From assembly GCA_029204225.1 (NCBI GenBank), contig CM055109.1, positions 43,899,054 to 43,963,053 of the forward strand: a stretch of 64,000 nt of DNA, given 5' to 3'. The position numbers were made by a program, and so were the translations under genes. Below, piece after piece: positions 22,860 through 35,254 of this stretch; positions within the stretch are counted from its first letter, which is position 1; the number at the start of each line of letters is the position of its first letter. The notes beneath the pieces were generated by a model. It worked only from the letters and a program-made list of their open reading frames with translations. It ran no database searches and had not been told where the DNA came from. This DNA is from Diphasiastrum complanatum. Taxonomy: Eukaryota > Streptophyta > Lycopodiopsida > Lycopodiales > Lycopodiaceae.

Positions 22860-24352
22860 CTCCTTAGACCAGCCTTGTTACATTAAAGGAGTAAAATTAG
22901 ACCAAGGGACTACAACAAGAATGGCCTCCTTCTACGAGGCGTTTGTGGCATCATTGCATCACGGGACCGCTGCAAAGAAGATTGCTATTAAAAACTTTGT
23001 ATGCAAAGTTTGAGGAGTACCCCTTAATAACACTACGCCCGAATGATACTTTCAATAACCTTTTGGAAGTTATGAAACTTACGCCTTTGGTAATATGTCC
23101 TACGAAGAACCGGACTACACTGCAAAGAAGCCAAAGTTCTTTCTAATGACAATAAGATTTTTCAGACCAATGAAATACATTCCCAATGTAATCTACAATC
23201 GTATTTGTACAAAATTGATGCATGGTGATTTATTTTTCGGAAACAAAAAATAAAGAGAGATATATTGAGGAAGGTGTAAATAATATGGTCCAAAAAACAT
23301 GCTCTGTGCATGTTATAAATTTTTTAATTTTATTGGATAATGACTTGCCCAACAACGTAGAGTCAATAAAGAAAGCGTCAAACATCTGTGGAAAACCATT
23401 GACAAGCAGTTTGCATATGATTGGATCAAAGCAACAATGATAGAGCATATCGACAAAATTGCAAGTGCATATACCTACATCGTTGACTCAGTTTGTACAT
23501 AAGGTGAAGACATATAGAAGCGCAAGGATTGACCAAGGTACAGGCAGCTCCAATGATGGATGGAGATTTTTTTGTAAAGTCAAAACCTCCAAAGGTGCAT
23601 AAGCCATCTGTTGTGACACAAAGGAGTCAAATTTCATATTTGTTCCTCCTTGTCTTTGGGATCGTCTGACTTTGTACATATTCGACAACATAGAATCTTT
23701 GAGTTCGTGAGCTATATCACGTCCACGGTGCGGCAGTACTTGACCACACTAATGACACAACACAAATTACGTGTCATTGTTCTATTCGTTGAGCAAAGCA
23801 TCAAAGGTGTCAAAGGCAGCCTAATGGCAATGCAGGATGTACGATACTTAGTTTTTGAAGGATTTTACGAGAACGCCACCCACTTGAGATAGGCCATGTG
23901 TCAATTCAAAAGCCCGTACTATTTGTTCTATATAATGTAGAGGAGCCAAAAATGATATAAGTGCTTGTGTGCACAACAAATATAAGTTGTTGAAATTGTG
24001 TTTTGGCGATAGTGAAAAACGCTCAAAAAATTATGTGATGTGCAAGCCATCTCACAAAAAAAGAGCAAAGCATTAGAAAGGTGTGAACAACATTGTTGAG
24101 TCCTTCTCTGTTCCGAACTAGTCAGTGTGTTTATATCAGTTATCTTATATGGTAGCCCCGTTGCTAAATGTCGGTGGCCGAAACATTGTATCGATCGACA
24201 CTCCAAAAAATACAAATCTTACTAAAGCCTATATGGAAAATCTGAAATGTTTGGAATCTGGTTCAGATGGTCAATCTTCTGAAAAATCAGATGATTCTAA
24301 TACCCATGTTACACGTGATGCAGATATAGACTTACTTATTGAAGACATGTAG
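22860..24352 (+). pseudogene. Decayed unknown coding unit, right part
   Basis: This continues the unit cut by copia element 1. Scattered open stretches include 22,943-23,146 (LYAKFEEYPLITLRPND), 23,222-23,440 (NNVESIKKASNICGKPLTSS), 23,650-23,892 (FEFVSYITSTVRQYLTTLM) and an acidic C-terminal piece at 24,125-24,352 (SGSDGQSSEKSDDSN, DADIDLLIEDM). The general pattern could suit a decayed hAT-type transposase, but I see no diagnostic motif and do not assert it. Confidence 0.3.
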
Positions 24353-24800
24353 CATATTGGTGCTTGGCCCCTACCAATTAATGTGGATATTTTGTAATGG
24401 CCATTCTCCAATTTATGTATATATTTTGCAGTACATGTCACAAAAAAGATATCTTGTAGTTGTCTTTTGCAAATACCATCTTTGCTTTGATGCGCATGTA
24501 TATGTGAGATATAAATAATTTCAAATTGTAATTGCTAATTTTTTTTCATTTACCATGTAGTACTTTTTCGTTTGTATTTTCATATGTGTTTTATGTGTTG
24601 CAAGTTAATAAGAATTTCAAAATATATGATAAATCCATACTATGTTTCAAGATTTTCATATTGTTTAGCTGTTCTTTAAATATATTTTTGTAAAACAACA
24701 CGAGCCTCTTGAAATATGTGTGAATTCTATATTGTTTTGTCATAATTACATCTAAAAATTATCATGTCCATATCTAAAAATGGATTATTGCAAAGTCCAA
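24353..24800. other. A/T-rich stretch, nothing recognised
   Basis: No coding or repeat structure is visible. Composition is A/T-rich with many short poly-T runs. Confidence 0.5.
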
Positions 24801-26300
24801 AATTAGTTGATCCAATGTTCTTTGTTGAAAGTTGATTCTGCGGATCTGCAATTTGCTATTGGCCTTTTATTGACTGGGATTGTAGAGAATTATGTTGTTG
24901 TTGTAAGCTTGAAGTCACGGCTTGAATTGCCTTACTTTTAGTCTTCAATTAATATAATTCTATCTGCAATTTGGCGAAGTCTTGGTTCAACATTTGAATG
25001 TGTTGTCCAAGAGCCTAATTTTGCTCTTGTAGCTGCTTCTTCTCTGCCTTCACGGTTTAGGGTGTTGCACTAGAGTTTGATATTTTCAACCAATTCATCA
25101 TTGGCTACGATGAGCTTTAAGACTTTAGCTCTCATGTTCTGATCGTATTCATGTACTTGATCAACAATGTGTTTCGCCCTCATAGATACGTCAATAAATC
25201 ATTGAGGCTCTTCGTTTCTTTCTTCCTCGGATTCGACCTCTTTATCTTTATCTTGTACATCTTTGATAGTGTCATGAGGCAGGTCATCCTCGGTTGCATC
25301 ATCATCCTCCGTAGGGGGGGACTGATGCTCTTCGTCTTTGAATCCTGCTCTTCATAGGTTTTGTCTACTGCTATGTCAGCTATGGCATTTGTAGTGACTG
25401 CCTGTTATTTCTCCTTAGTGGGTACACCATCAATATCCATGGTAGTAGTTGTATCTGTCTAGAGAGTCGGTGGTGTTGAGGAAGTGGGTTGCAAGAGGCT
25501 CGAAAGATCTATTGTCATGGGAAGTGATGGCCTCCCCTCAAGCAACCTCTTTTCTACATCTGTTAGCACACGCACGTGCTTGCACAAGCGTGAGATATGT
25601 GTGCCAATAGCAGAAAACTTCTTAATACTGATCCATCTCAATGCTTTATATGTTATACTTCCGAAGCACACCATCTTTCTAGCTAACGTATCCAAAATTC
25701 TGAACATATATGAAGGCATCCGCATCTATAATAAACAGAACTTGATTAGCATATTTGCAAAACATTTTGAATTGTTGGTCCTTGACTATGGTGATTTTGT
25801 ACCCCTTGCTAGGCACAAAGCAATTGGCCATGAAGTACTTGGCCTCCTCGATCTCGTTCTTGGATTTTTGATGTGCAACCCCATCTTGGGGCAATCCACA
25901 TAGTGATAGAAAAGGTGGTCTTGTTGAAGAGATAAGACACACCTCACATCTGCATAGTGATACTTGTTTCAGTAACCGAGCTGATGGAGTTCACAAATTT
26001 GGAACTGACTTCAGCAAGCACCACTTATGGATCGATGTTGAGTTGATTGAGACGACATTGATCTAGCAGGGCCTGAATTGCTGAAAGTCTGATGGAAGCA
26101 AGCACTCTCCAATTGATAGTTGAACTTGTTCCAACATCCATGATGAATAGTGAAGTGTTCGAGTCGGATGCTCGAAAAGCTAGGTCGAATGCGAAAGCAC
26201 TGTTGATGGCGAGAGCGATGAGAACATGAGCAAGCAAGAGAGCGTGAATGCGAGAAAACAAAAGGAAATCATTAGTGGAAAAAAGAAAATGACAATGCTA
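24800..26300 (-). pseudogene. Gypsy 3'-region ORF remnant with coiled coil
   Basis: On the minus strand, downstream of an integrase-like tail at about 26,600, several shifted frames give a hydrophobic N-terminal piece (26,261-26,025, TINWRVLASIRLSAIQALLD), a middle piece (25,942-25,679, DQQFKMFCKYANQVLFIIDAD), another (25,725-25,459, ISIKKFSAIGTHISRLCKHV), an acidic/Ser region, and then a coiled-coil-like stretch near 25,050-24,870 (QEQN, LNQDFAKLQIELY). No family is recognised. The order (globular part, low-complexity part, coiled coil) resembles the unknown ORF at 1,684-5,119, but I see no convincing sequence identity between them. Confidence 0.4.
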
Positions 26301-26579
26301 TAATAATGAAACAAGATGAGAATCAGAGCTAGGCAAAAGTGATGTGACAACTAACAATTATTGAACAAGAGCAGTACATGGGCATGTGGTCATTTACTGA
26401 ATGAAAAGATAGCCTAGGCTAGAGTGCGTCTAAAAATGAGCTAGGCCTATCACACACTATATAATGATAGCTAGCACCATAGATAGACTTCAAATCTAGT
26501 GGTTCTATATCCTAAAATATAAATGATGTGACCGCAGATAGATTCTGTCTCAAACTTTGTCTATTAGCGAATCATGATC

Positions 26580-26835
26580 AGGTATAATATCTTTTTAGTC
26601 TTTATCCGTTGATGCACATTGGCAACAATTCACCTTCAAGATTTTGAAACTGCACAGAACCAAGTGCAAAAGCTTTACCATCCTTCGATTTCCACTTTGA
26701 GTCTTTTGTGTCATCTTCAGGTTTCACTTCGATACCTGTAACAACATCCCACAACTCGTTGGCAATTAGCAAGGTCTTCATCTTAAATATCCACAAATGA
26801 TAATTGGTCCATTTGAAAATCCATCTGGGACTTAG
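26580..26835 (-). pseudogene. Chimeric frame: copia gag start fused to gypsy integrase tail
   Basis: The minus strand gives WTNYHLWIFKMKTLLIANEL and then DVVTGIEVKPEDD, the N-terminus of a copia gag (compare NYHMWKFKMRSVLMAKELYD in copia element 2). It passes in frame into GSVQFQNLEGELLPMCING, which matches the C-terminal tail of gypsy integrase (compare GSVQLQSLEGELLPTR at about 53,080-53,120). Translation then stops and meets gypsy-like 3' sequence. The junction lies near 26,650. This looks like a recombination or template-switch product between two superfamilies. Confidence 0.6.
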
Positions 26836-27060
26836 TCAGTCGATTGTATCGCTGACGCTAAGATGTAGCAATGCCAACAACAAAATATCAATTTTCTGAT
26901 ACTAAAATGATAAAAGGAACTGAAGAATATGATATCAATTTGATATTGCGAAAGATATCAAGAGTTAGAGCTTTTGCTTTGATATCGAAGAGATCACAAG
27001 TTTGATACCATGATGGTTCAGATAAAGAAGTAGTGATCTAGCACTGATACTATGATAGAA

Positions 27061-27072
27061 GCTTTGATACCA
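27061..27072 (-). promoter_or_regulatory. Primer-binding site (one mismatch)
   Basis: The minus strand reads TGGTATCAAAGC, one base off the tRNA-iMet type, immediately next to an LTR end at 27,073. It primes towards the chimeric frame at 26.6-26.8 kb. Confidence 0.7.
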
Positions 27073-28385
27073 TGTCAGAAATAGGATAGATAATGTAATA
27101 CGGAAACTTCCTACTTCCAATGCATGACTATGCCTATAAAAAATTAACAAAGTAGTAGTGATGAAAATCATGTTCAATCTTTAGCAACTAACTTTGAAAT
27201 TGCTAGATACTAAGTGATTACGTAGCCAAACATAAAGTATTGAATTTTCAGACAATTTCTATTAGTTACAGAAGCAATACAGAGATGCATGCATTTGGAC
27301 ATATAGTGAACGCAATAAGAAGATAGTATTGATTCAAAAAAACAAAATCAGATGCCAATGAACACAAAATAATAGCGGATAGAAACCACGCACTCTAAGT
27401 TGTCTTTGAGTAACTGAGAATAAGTCTGATAATAAGCAGCTCTGCTGATAAGCAGTAGCACAATACCAACTCTAAAATAAATCTCTAAAAAACTAAGCTA
27501 GAATGCTCAAGAGAGTTCAAGCTTAAAAGCTTGATAGAGAGCTAACAACAATACTTTCTGATTGTGAATGATCTGCTTGATAAGAGTGCAGGAAGCATCA
27601 TGTAATAACACTCAACTCTTTCATAATTCCAATGTTGATGTGTCACTTCAAAACTTCTTTTTAAACTGTATGAATATAAATAGCTATATATATTAAGCAA
27701 TTAGGTCGTCAAATGTGATTGCCAGTTGGTTGGTGTCCAGTTTCTTCTCAGAAATTGATTGCTGATAAGCGATGAAAATTGGTCATGAATAGTTTGTCTG
27801 CTCTGAAGAAATGAACTAAAACTACCACAAGCGACAGTGTCGCAAAAAGGTGATAGTGTCGGCTTTTTGAAAAAAACCCGACAGTGTCCTTAAATCTCAT
27901 TTAGCATATCCTCACACTTTGCCAAAGTCATTTCCTTAACATTTGAGGCACTTTGAAAAATGCAAAAATGTGACTCCGCATATTTACTCGTAATTCCTAG
28001 TAGGCCAAAAATGCGAAAAAGACGACATTGCATTTTTACACGAGATTCTTGATAGGCGAAATTGCAATACTCCGTGCGTTTCTGCAAACTGTGTAAAAAC
28101 ACTTGTAAATCTACAGACTATGTAAAGACACGAAAAAATCTATAGAACTGGATAAACCATGGATGAGGATTAAAACCGATTAGTCAATTAGTAAGAAGGA
28201 GAATAATCCAACAAGGGGGAGAAAACAAGGTTGTGAAGTCAAACAACAAAGATAGGTGCGAGGGTAGGGATAAAAAAATTTCATGTACCAAAATTTACTT
28301 GTATTACTGTGTAGACTGTGTGAGTAAAAAACATCAATGAAAATAGATTAACATGGGATTCAGGAGAATAGAGAGAATAAATCCA
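27073..28385 (-). mobile_element. LTR region shared by copia element 2 and the chimera
   Basis: The inner end at 27,073 (TGTCAGAAATAGG in plus) abuts a primer-binding site. The far end (AATAAATCCA at 28,385) abuts the polypurine tract of copia element 2. The last 95 bases match 32,757-32,852. The first bases loosely match the LTR start at 32,155. It therefore acts as 3' LTR of element 2 and 5' LTR of the chimera. It is 1,313 bp against 698 bp for the other LTR, so it may be a composite of two LTR pieces. Confidence 0.55.
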
Positions 28386-28397
28386 GCACTCCCCCTT
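28386..28397 (-). promoter_or_regulatory. Polypurine tract, copia element 2
   Basis: The minus strand reads AAGGGGGAGTGC directly before the LTR start TGGATTTATT. Confidence 0.7.
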
Positions 28398-28469
28398 AAT
28401 CTGGATCCATGAAAGCTTTGATCTTCAAACTAAGCAATGCACAAAATCTGTTGTGTGCATTAATATTGT

Positions 28470-31330
28470 ATGCCTTTGTAAATACATGTACAATCATGTC
28501 CTGCAGTACGTTAAGCTTACATCTTTGTCGAGAACCTTGCCCTTGACAGAGTGATATCAGATCTCAATGTGCTTACTCCTAGAGTGAGATCTAGGGTTGG
28601 CCGATAAGGCAATGGCACTCTGTTTATCACAAAATATGATATTCGGGGTATACTAACAAACTAATGTCTGGCAGTAAATTTTTCAACCAAAATGCTTTTT
28701 TAATAGATTGAGAAACAGCAATATACTCTACTTCTGTAGATGAAAGAGCAATAGAGGTTTGCTTATGACTGTTCCAAGAAATAGGACCGTCGTTGAGGAA
28801 GAATGTGAATCCAGTTGTGGACTTACGATTATCTACATCTCCTCCCCAGCTTGCATTGGAATATCCACTAAGCTAATGAAGATTGTCGTTGTCGACTTCT
28901 CCATAGTGAATGCACTGGTCCATAGTGGCTTGAATATACCTCATGACTCTAATGAGAGCCTACCAATGGGTAATGCCAAGATTAGTCATGAATTAGCTGA
29001 GTGAGCTTACTACAAAATCTATATTAGGTCTTGTGTAGACTATTGCATACATGAGAGATCCAAGTATCAATCTAAAAGGATACTCTCTCATCTGCTCCTC
29101 TTCCTACTTGGTCTGAGGCCACTGGTCCTTCGACAATCGCAGGCCTGGATCCATCGATGAGTGAGCTAACTTACAATTAATCAGATTATATCTGATAAGA
29201 ACATTGTGAAGATACCTTTGTTGAGTAATTATTTAGATCAACCGTCTCGGTCTGTCTCTGTGGATATATGCCCAGATAGAACTGAGCTTTTGCCCAGATC
29301 GGTCATGTCAAATTTGGACGACAACATCTATTTAGCATCCTTTACCAGATTGGTACATCGACATACAAGGTGATAATTATAAAGTATTGTTGCACTAACT
29401 TGAAGTACACATTTGAATTGGTAGTGCTTGGTTCAAAACCTTGTTGGATGAGGAATGTGTTGATCCTCTGAAACCAAGCTCTGGCCGATTGCTTCAAGCC
29501 ATAAAGTGCCTTATGGAGTTTGCAGACATGATGCTTCATACCTTCTTGAATGTATCCTTCAGACTGTAGCATGTAGATGTCTTCTTCAATGACTAAATCT
29601 AGATAGGCTTTTTGTACATCGAGCTAATGTACTTTGAGGTCGGCTGCTACAACATATGATAGGAGAGCTCAGATCGATGAATGCTTTACTACTGGACTAA
29701 AAGTCTCATTGTAGTCTATGTTGGCGATCTAAGCAAATCCTCGTGCTACTAGTTGTGCCTTCCTTTTATCAATTGCTTCATTGGTGTTGTACTTGATCTT
29801 AAATACCCATTTGCAATCGAGAAGATTGTAGCCAGTAGGAGCTTCGACTAGTCACCATGTCTAGTTCTTGAGCAGAGAGAAATATTCTCTATCCATTGCT
29901 TCTCTCCAGAGGTTAGAGTCTGGTTGGCTAAGGAGGAAAAGTTGACTGATGATCCAGTCCTTGGATTTGTCATTGCTCAGTAGCAGCAACATCTTCGTCT
30001 GACTCGTTGTCGTGTAGTGGATCGACAATGGGCACACTTGAGCCTGAGGCTTGTATTGTCGTGTCAATGGTAGGCGTTGAAGGTTCACCTAGAATAATGC
30101 CTTTGTCTTTGAAGTCGATAAACTGATCCTCGATAAAGATTGTATCCCGGCTGAACAAGATCTGCTGGGTATTGGGGTCGTATAGCTTGTAAGTGTTGTC
30201 AGATGAAGTGTATCCGATGAGGATTGTCTTGAGACCTTGGAAGTCAAATTTCTTCTTCGTCTCCTTCGGAATCTTCATATAGGTGATGCATCCGAATGCT
30301 TGAAGATTCTTCATTGAAGGCTTAGAGCCTGTCCAAATCTCATGTGGTTCGACAAGGGTACGATTCATTCTCTCAACTAAGCCATTAGACTAAGGTGAAT
30401 AAGGAGTGATAAACTATTGTCCAATGCCTTGGCTCTGGCAGTATTCCTTGAATTTGGTAGAGATGTACTCTCCACCATTGTCAGACCTCAAAGCTTTGAT
30501 TTGTTTACCAGTCTCTTTCTTTGCACGCTCCTTGAAGATTTTGAAGCAATTGAAAGCTTCTGATTTCTTTTTAATAAAATACACCATAGTTCTTTTGGAA
30601 AATTCATCAATAAAAGCTATAAAATACTTTGCATCCTTCAGTGAAGGATTTTGCATTGGGCCACAGATATCTATATGTGCAACATCTAGTAGTCTTGTAG
30701 TAATATGTTGATGGCTTGATCTAAATGGTTTCTTGTCCTGTTTACCGACTAGACAATCTAATTGACTACTTTACATTGACCACATTCAAACTCTACTTTA
30801 CATTGATCACATTCAAACTCTACTTTATGTCCTAGATTTGTAATTCTGCTTACAGAGAGCAGATTTGTCGATGGATTTGGTACATGTAGGACATTCAAAA
30901 GTAGCTTAGATTGATCAATTGCAAAGTTCAATCTTACTGTACCTTCACCTTTGATAGCTTGTGTGCTATTGTCGCCCAGGTGAAAATATCGTTTGGTACT
31001 ATAAGGCGTACAGGACTCAAAGCAGCTAATATGGCTGGTCATGTGTTGTGTGGCTTTGGAATCCAGAAACCAGGAGTTGTCGTTTGATGCTCCTTGATGG
31101 CTAGTCATGAAGGCATTCTGATCCGCTTCTTGAATGGGCTGTGGTGCTTCTACAGCTGCATTTGCCATCTGATTCGAATATCCCTTGCTATTGTTCTTTG
31201 CTTGTAGTATTCAACAGTCTTGAATCTTGTGGTTGTTTCTTTTGCAGTATCTGCAAAACAACTTCTTCTTTGTTGGTGGATTCAACTACTCTTGATGTTG
31301 TGTTGTTTTTTATTTTACTTTGATGGCTTC
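28470..31330 (-). pseudogene. Ty1/copia pol, element 2, degenerate
   Basis: From high to low coordinates: a zinc knuckle CRYCKRNNHKIQDC near 31,260; protease with WFLDSKATQHMT (31,168-30,758), where the catalytic DSG has become DSK; integrase with FIDEFSKRTMVYF and SDNGGEYIS (30,656-30,414) and its C-terminal part (30,368-29,970, AFGCITYMKIPKE); RT pieces (30,088-29,861 and 29,572-29,342, KALYGLKQSARAW); and RNase H (28,980-28,470, NRKSTTGFTFFLND, SIALSSTEVEYIAVSQ). Many stops and frameshifts are present. A 27-bp tandem duplication near 30,775-30,830 repeats the residues VEFECDQCK. Confidence 0.9.
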
Positions 31331-31967
31331 AGGCCTTTCTTCTTCTACTTTGTCGAGTCTCTGTTGGTGTACAAGAGGCGTGAGAGTCAGTAGTCAAGGA
31401 AGTAGAGGCTTCGTTCCTTCGAATGTCTTCCTGCAACAACATTGTGGTGACTCTTGAAAGAATCATCTCTGGGTGTGTCGTAATGATCATCACCCAGCTG
31501 TCGTATGAGCTTGGCAAGCTTACTACGTCTTGATTGTCTATGACAGATCTGACAGCGGCCATTTGCTTCAGCAGGTTCTTGAACTGATTGATGTAATTCT
31601 GCAGTGAATCACCATTTGTCATCTTGAGGGAGTGAAACTTCTTCTTGACATGTAGCTTGGAAGCTATATCTCGCACTTTGTACAATGTGCTCAAGATATC
31701 CCATACTTTCTTGGATGTTTGAGCTTCAGACACATGGCCAATCTGAGTGTTTGAAATGTTGAGGATGATGAGTGTGAATGCTTTACCATCCTTCAGCTTC
31801 CATCGGGAGATTGCTGCATCATTGGCTTCGGGTCTTGCCTCTGCACCTGTAACAAAGTCATACAGCTCCTTAGCCATTAGCACAGATCTCATCTTAAATT
31901 TCCACATATGGTAATTAGCTCCATCAAGCTTCTCCATGACAGGACAGGCTTTCCCTTGAGAATCCAT
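31329..31967 (-). pseudogene. Ty1/copia gag, element 2
   Basis: A 212-residue open frame starts at ATG 31,967. It has the UBN2-type copia gag pattern: KLDGANYHMWKFKMRSVLM near the N-terminus, VWDILSTLYKVRD in the middle, then LKMTNGDSLQNYINQFKNL. It ends before the zinc knuckle, which is in the next frame, so the gag is split from its RNA-binding motif. The gag half itself is the best-preserved part of this element. Confidence 0.85.
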
Positions 31968-32140
31968 GTGGAAGAAGTCTAAGTGATAGTAGTAACTATC
32001 AGTGACTTAAGAATGAAAATCTAATGCAAACTTACAGAACAAGAAAATAGTTATCCTATCGGCTAGTTGGATCTAGTTCTGTGGGAAGCTTATCAAGCTA
32101 TAGAAATAGCCCTGATATGAGACCGCTTAAGGAATTAGAT

Positions 32141-32154
32141 AGGCTCTGATACCA
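32141..32154 (-). promoter_or_regulatory. Primer-binding site, copia element 2
   Basis: The minus strand reads TGGTATCAGAGCCT between LTR end (32,155) and gag. Confidence 0.9.
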
Positions 32155-32852
32155 TGTTGGGAGAATGGAGAATGATGGAGAGTTTCCCTCGATGCATGCA
32201 CTACCGATAAATAAGTAGGCAAACACAAGATAAATTTAGAGCTTAATGCGCAAAATGAATGTAGAACCAAAGCTAATTACGATCTACGAACTTATTTTTG
32301 ACAATCCGTTTGAAAAAAAAATCGATGCATGGAAAGCATCTACAATGTCTGTCTCATTGAATGAACTGCAAGATTCATTGATACACTCACACATAATTGA
32401 TTACAATGATCAACTGTATACAATTTACATTTGTGCAGATGGAAGGTACAAGAGATGGAAGCTGTTGTGCCATCTGGAGGAGATGGTGGGTGGGGGGCTG
32501 TTGTCATTGTCAAGTTAGTTTGCACAGTGCAGGAAGTGAGCGTGAGGAGTCTCTGACATCGAAGTTCATCGTGTTGTTACTGGTGTTGGGGTGAAGAACG
32601 CGACATTCTTTGGGGTTTTCCTCTGGTGCCTTGAAAAATCAAGTAAACAGTGTTTGTCGCATTTTTCACGAAAAATGTAACACTCTTCAAAAAGTCTAAG
32701 GAAATGAAAAACTGGGACTTTGTTGCAGACTTCGACTTTGTCGGCTTTTTTGACTGTTAAAATTTACTTGTATTTCTGTAGACTGTGCAAGTAAAATGCA
32801 GCAATGGAAACATATTAACATGGGATTTAGGATAATAGAGGAGATAAATCCA
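32155..32852 (-). repeat. 5' LTR of copia element 2
   Basis: In plus orientation it begins TGTTGGGAGAATGG and ends GATAAATCCA. The last 95 bases match the LTR end at 28,290-28,385. The middle portions of the two LTR copies differ strongly. Confidence 0.7.
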
Positions 32853-34643
32853 AAAAATCTTAGCATTCAAACATCTAATACATTCTTGAACATCAAATTA
32901 ATATGGCAAAACAAGAAATTAAAAATTTCATGAAAAAATCAAGAAACTAGATAAAATTGGCAAATCTTCATCAAGTAGGCAAAGTATTATAACAATCTTC
33001 ATCATTATTAATCGTTCAATACATTGGGCCTGAATCTAGAGCATGATCAAAGCTCTCATGCGATTTTAGGCACATGAACCACAAAACACATCAAGAAAGC
33101 TCTCAAAGAGAAGCTAAAAAAATGCATAGAGCTTAAAAATGATAAATGTAGATTAGCCTCCAAATTAGCACTATGTCTTCCTCTATTTATAGTGGTCCTT
33201 TGTGCCTCTAATTTGAATTTGGGACCTTATTAGTTTCATTTGGGCCTTACAATCATTGCACAATTCCTGCCAGTTGCAAATATAGCGTAGTTGATCAGGC
33301 TTCTTTATGAACTAGCCTGCTAAACTAATCCTATTCTTAGCAAAACCTATTGTTATGCACATGTGCTATTTACAGGCAAAACATGACACTTGGAGTGAGG
33401 TCCTTTTAGTTTCTCATCTTTTTTGGCATTTAGATTTTTTGATTTATCAATCTCTACAATAATTTTGTATCTATTGAGTAATCTGATCAATAGTGTTGGC
33501 CATGTCTTGGAGATCCTTGTGCTACACCATCCATAATTTGTCATGGTCCTTGATTCTTTGGATGCACTAATGGACTAATTGATTCACCATCCAACAAACC
33601 AAATTAGCATATTGTTGGGTTGCTAAGTAAGATGTACTACTTGTGTGGTAAAATTGTCTATAGTACTATGCATAGGGAGGGGAAAATATGTTTTTGTTGG
33701 TCCATGGACACTGCCAAAACAAAACAAAATAGATGAGCTTTTTACAAGAGAAGAGGAAGGTGAGATGCCTATGTGAATGTAGGTTAGGCAACAATGACCA
33801 TGGCCACCTTGGTCAATTGCAACTTGGAATAGTATGTGGTGGTGTTGGGGCCTGTGCAAGCAAAGGTGTTGAAATAACAATTGAGGTGGATATATGATGG
33901 TCGTAAACAGTATGTCATCATTGGATAAGTGTAGGTCACCATGTGATCTAAGTAAGTGCTAGGGTCCTTGGTGTGCATCACAAAATCTTGGAGGGCTAAC
34001 TCTCCTTGCAAAAGAGAACATCATATATTGTTTGATCAAAGATCAGCATCATAATTGATGTGTTAGTGCTAGACAGATGGTACAAGAAGAGAATCCTTCT
34101 TAATTAGCAATTGCTCAATCCATGAGGGATTATGAAATCCTAGTTTTGTGGCTTGAAGAATTGCCATAGCATGGGGAAGTGAGGCATTGTAGAACGAATA
34201 GAGTAACAATTCCATGTGCAAACTATACTCTTTTTTGAAGCTTTGGAAGGAGGTGATTAACCCTCCATCAAATCTTGGCTTGGGTTATACTCTAGGGATG
34301 CCTTCCATTGAGATAAGTCAGTTTTCATTTTGGAGTCATCTTATGATGAGGCCTCATGTTTTCCTTGGGTTTAGGGTGAGATCTCTTAGGTTGGGTGCAC
34401 TAACAAGGGCCAATTAGCTTGCCGACGAGCTAGTAGGGGGTCTAATATGAATGATTAGTGGTGTAAAGTGAGTGAAGAATCTACGTGACTCTTAAAGATT
34501 ATCTTTTGGGCCTTTGGATTTTTAGAGCGAGGATATTCAGCTTGCCAGTCATTGTAGAGCTGGTTAAGAAGAGAAATGGATGAAACAGTCTGGACACATA
34601 TTTTATGTAAGAAGTGAAATGTAGTATGTGTGATTGACTAGGA

Positions 34644-34644
<1 letters not shown>

Positions 34645-34678
<34 letters not shown>
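34645..34678. repeat. (TG)n microsatellite
   Basis: Uninterrupted TG run of 34 bases. Confidence 0.95.
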
Positions 34679-34679
<1 letters not shown>

Positions 34680-35197
34680 ATATTATTTTTGGGTGCGAAT
34701 GTTTTTTGCTACAAGTGTTTTGAATGTGAGTTTTGGAACCATGCAAGTGTTTGGTCAATTCCAAAAATGGCTTGCAATAGAAGTTTAGCTCGCACTAAGT
34801 TCACCCAAATTGATTTGTGCAATGTAGCAATTTTTTGGGATTTTTTGGAATCTGAATGTAGTGTCAAGGGTTTGGGAGAGATTCACGACAAAATATGGAT
34901 GTTTGCAAAGAAAAAAAAGAGAAGGGAATTCACCTGCTCAAAAACTTAAAAAGATAGATCAAACGAAGTTCAAATGCAAAAAATGTTGAAACATCCATAC
35001 AAACTCTCAAAATGCTATGTTCAAAAATCAAATCAAAAATCGATTAGTACTCTGTTCTATAATAGTTAAAACAGTATTTCAATTGCTAGAGATCCATGTT
35101 GAGATGTCTTAGATAAGGTTTACAAGTGGACAAGCTTCCATTTCTTTGGACTAAGATTTGATGTTGTGTTCTTTATTGAAGACTTTAAATCTAGTGC

Positions 35198-35254
35198 AAG
35201 CATTATTGTTAGAAAAATGCAACGTCAATAATGATTTTTCTAACAATAATGCTT
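35198..35254. repeat. Perfect 20-bp hairpin with 17-base loop
   Basis: Arms AAGCATTATTGTTAGAAAAA (35,198-35,217) and its exact complement (35,235-35,254) flank a 17-base loop. No TIR element or target duplication is evident around it. Confidence 0.9.

Noticed and set aside
22860-24352. hAT transposase
   Set aside because: The general look of some segments suggested hAT, but I could not find the conserved catalytic or dimerisation motifs, so only an unknown decayed unit is reported.
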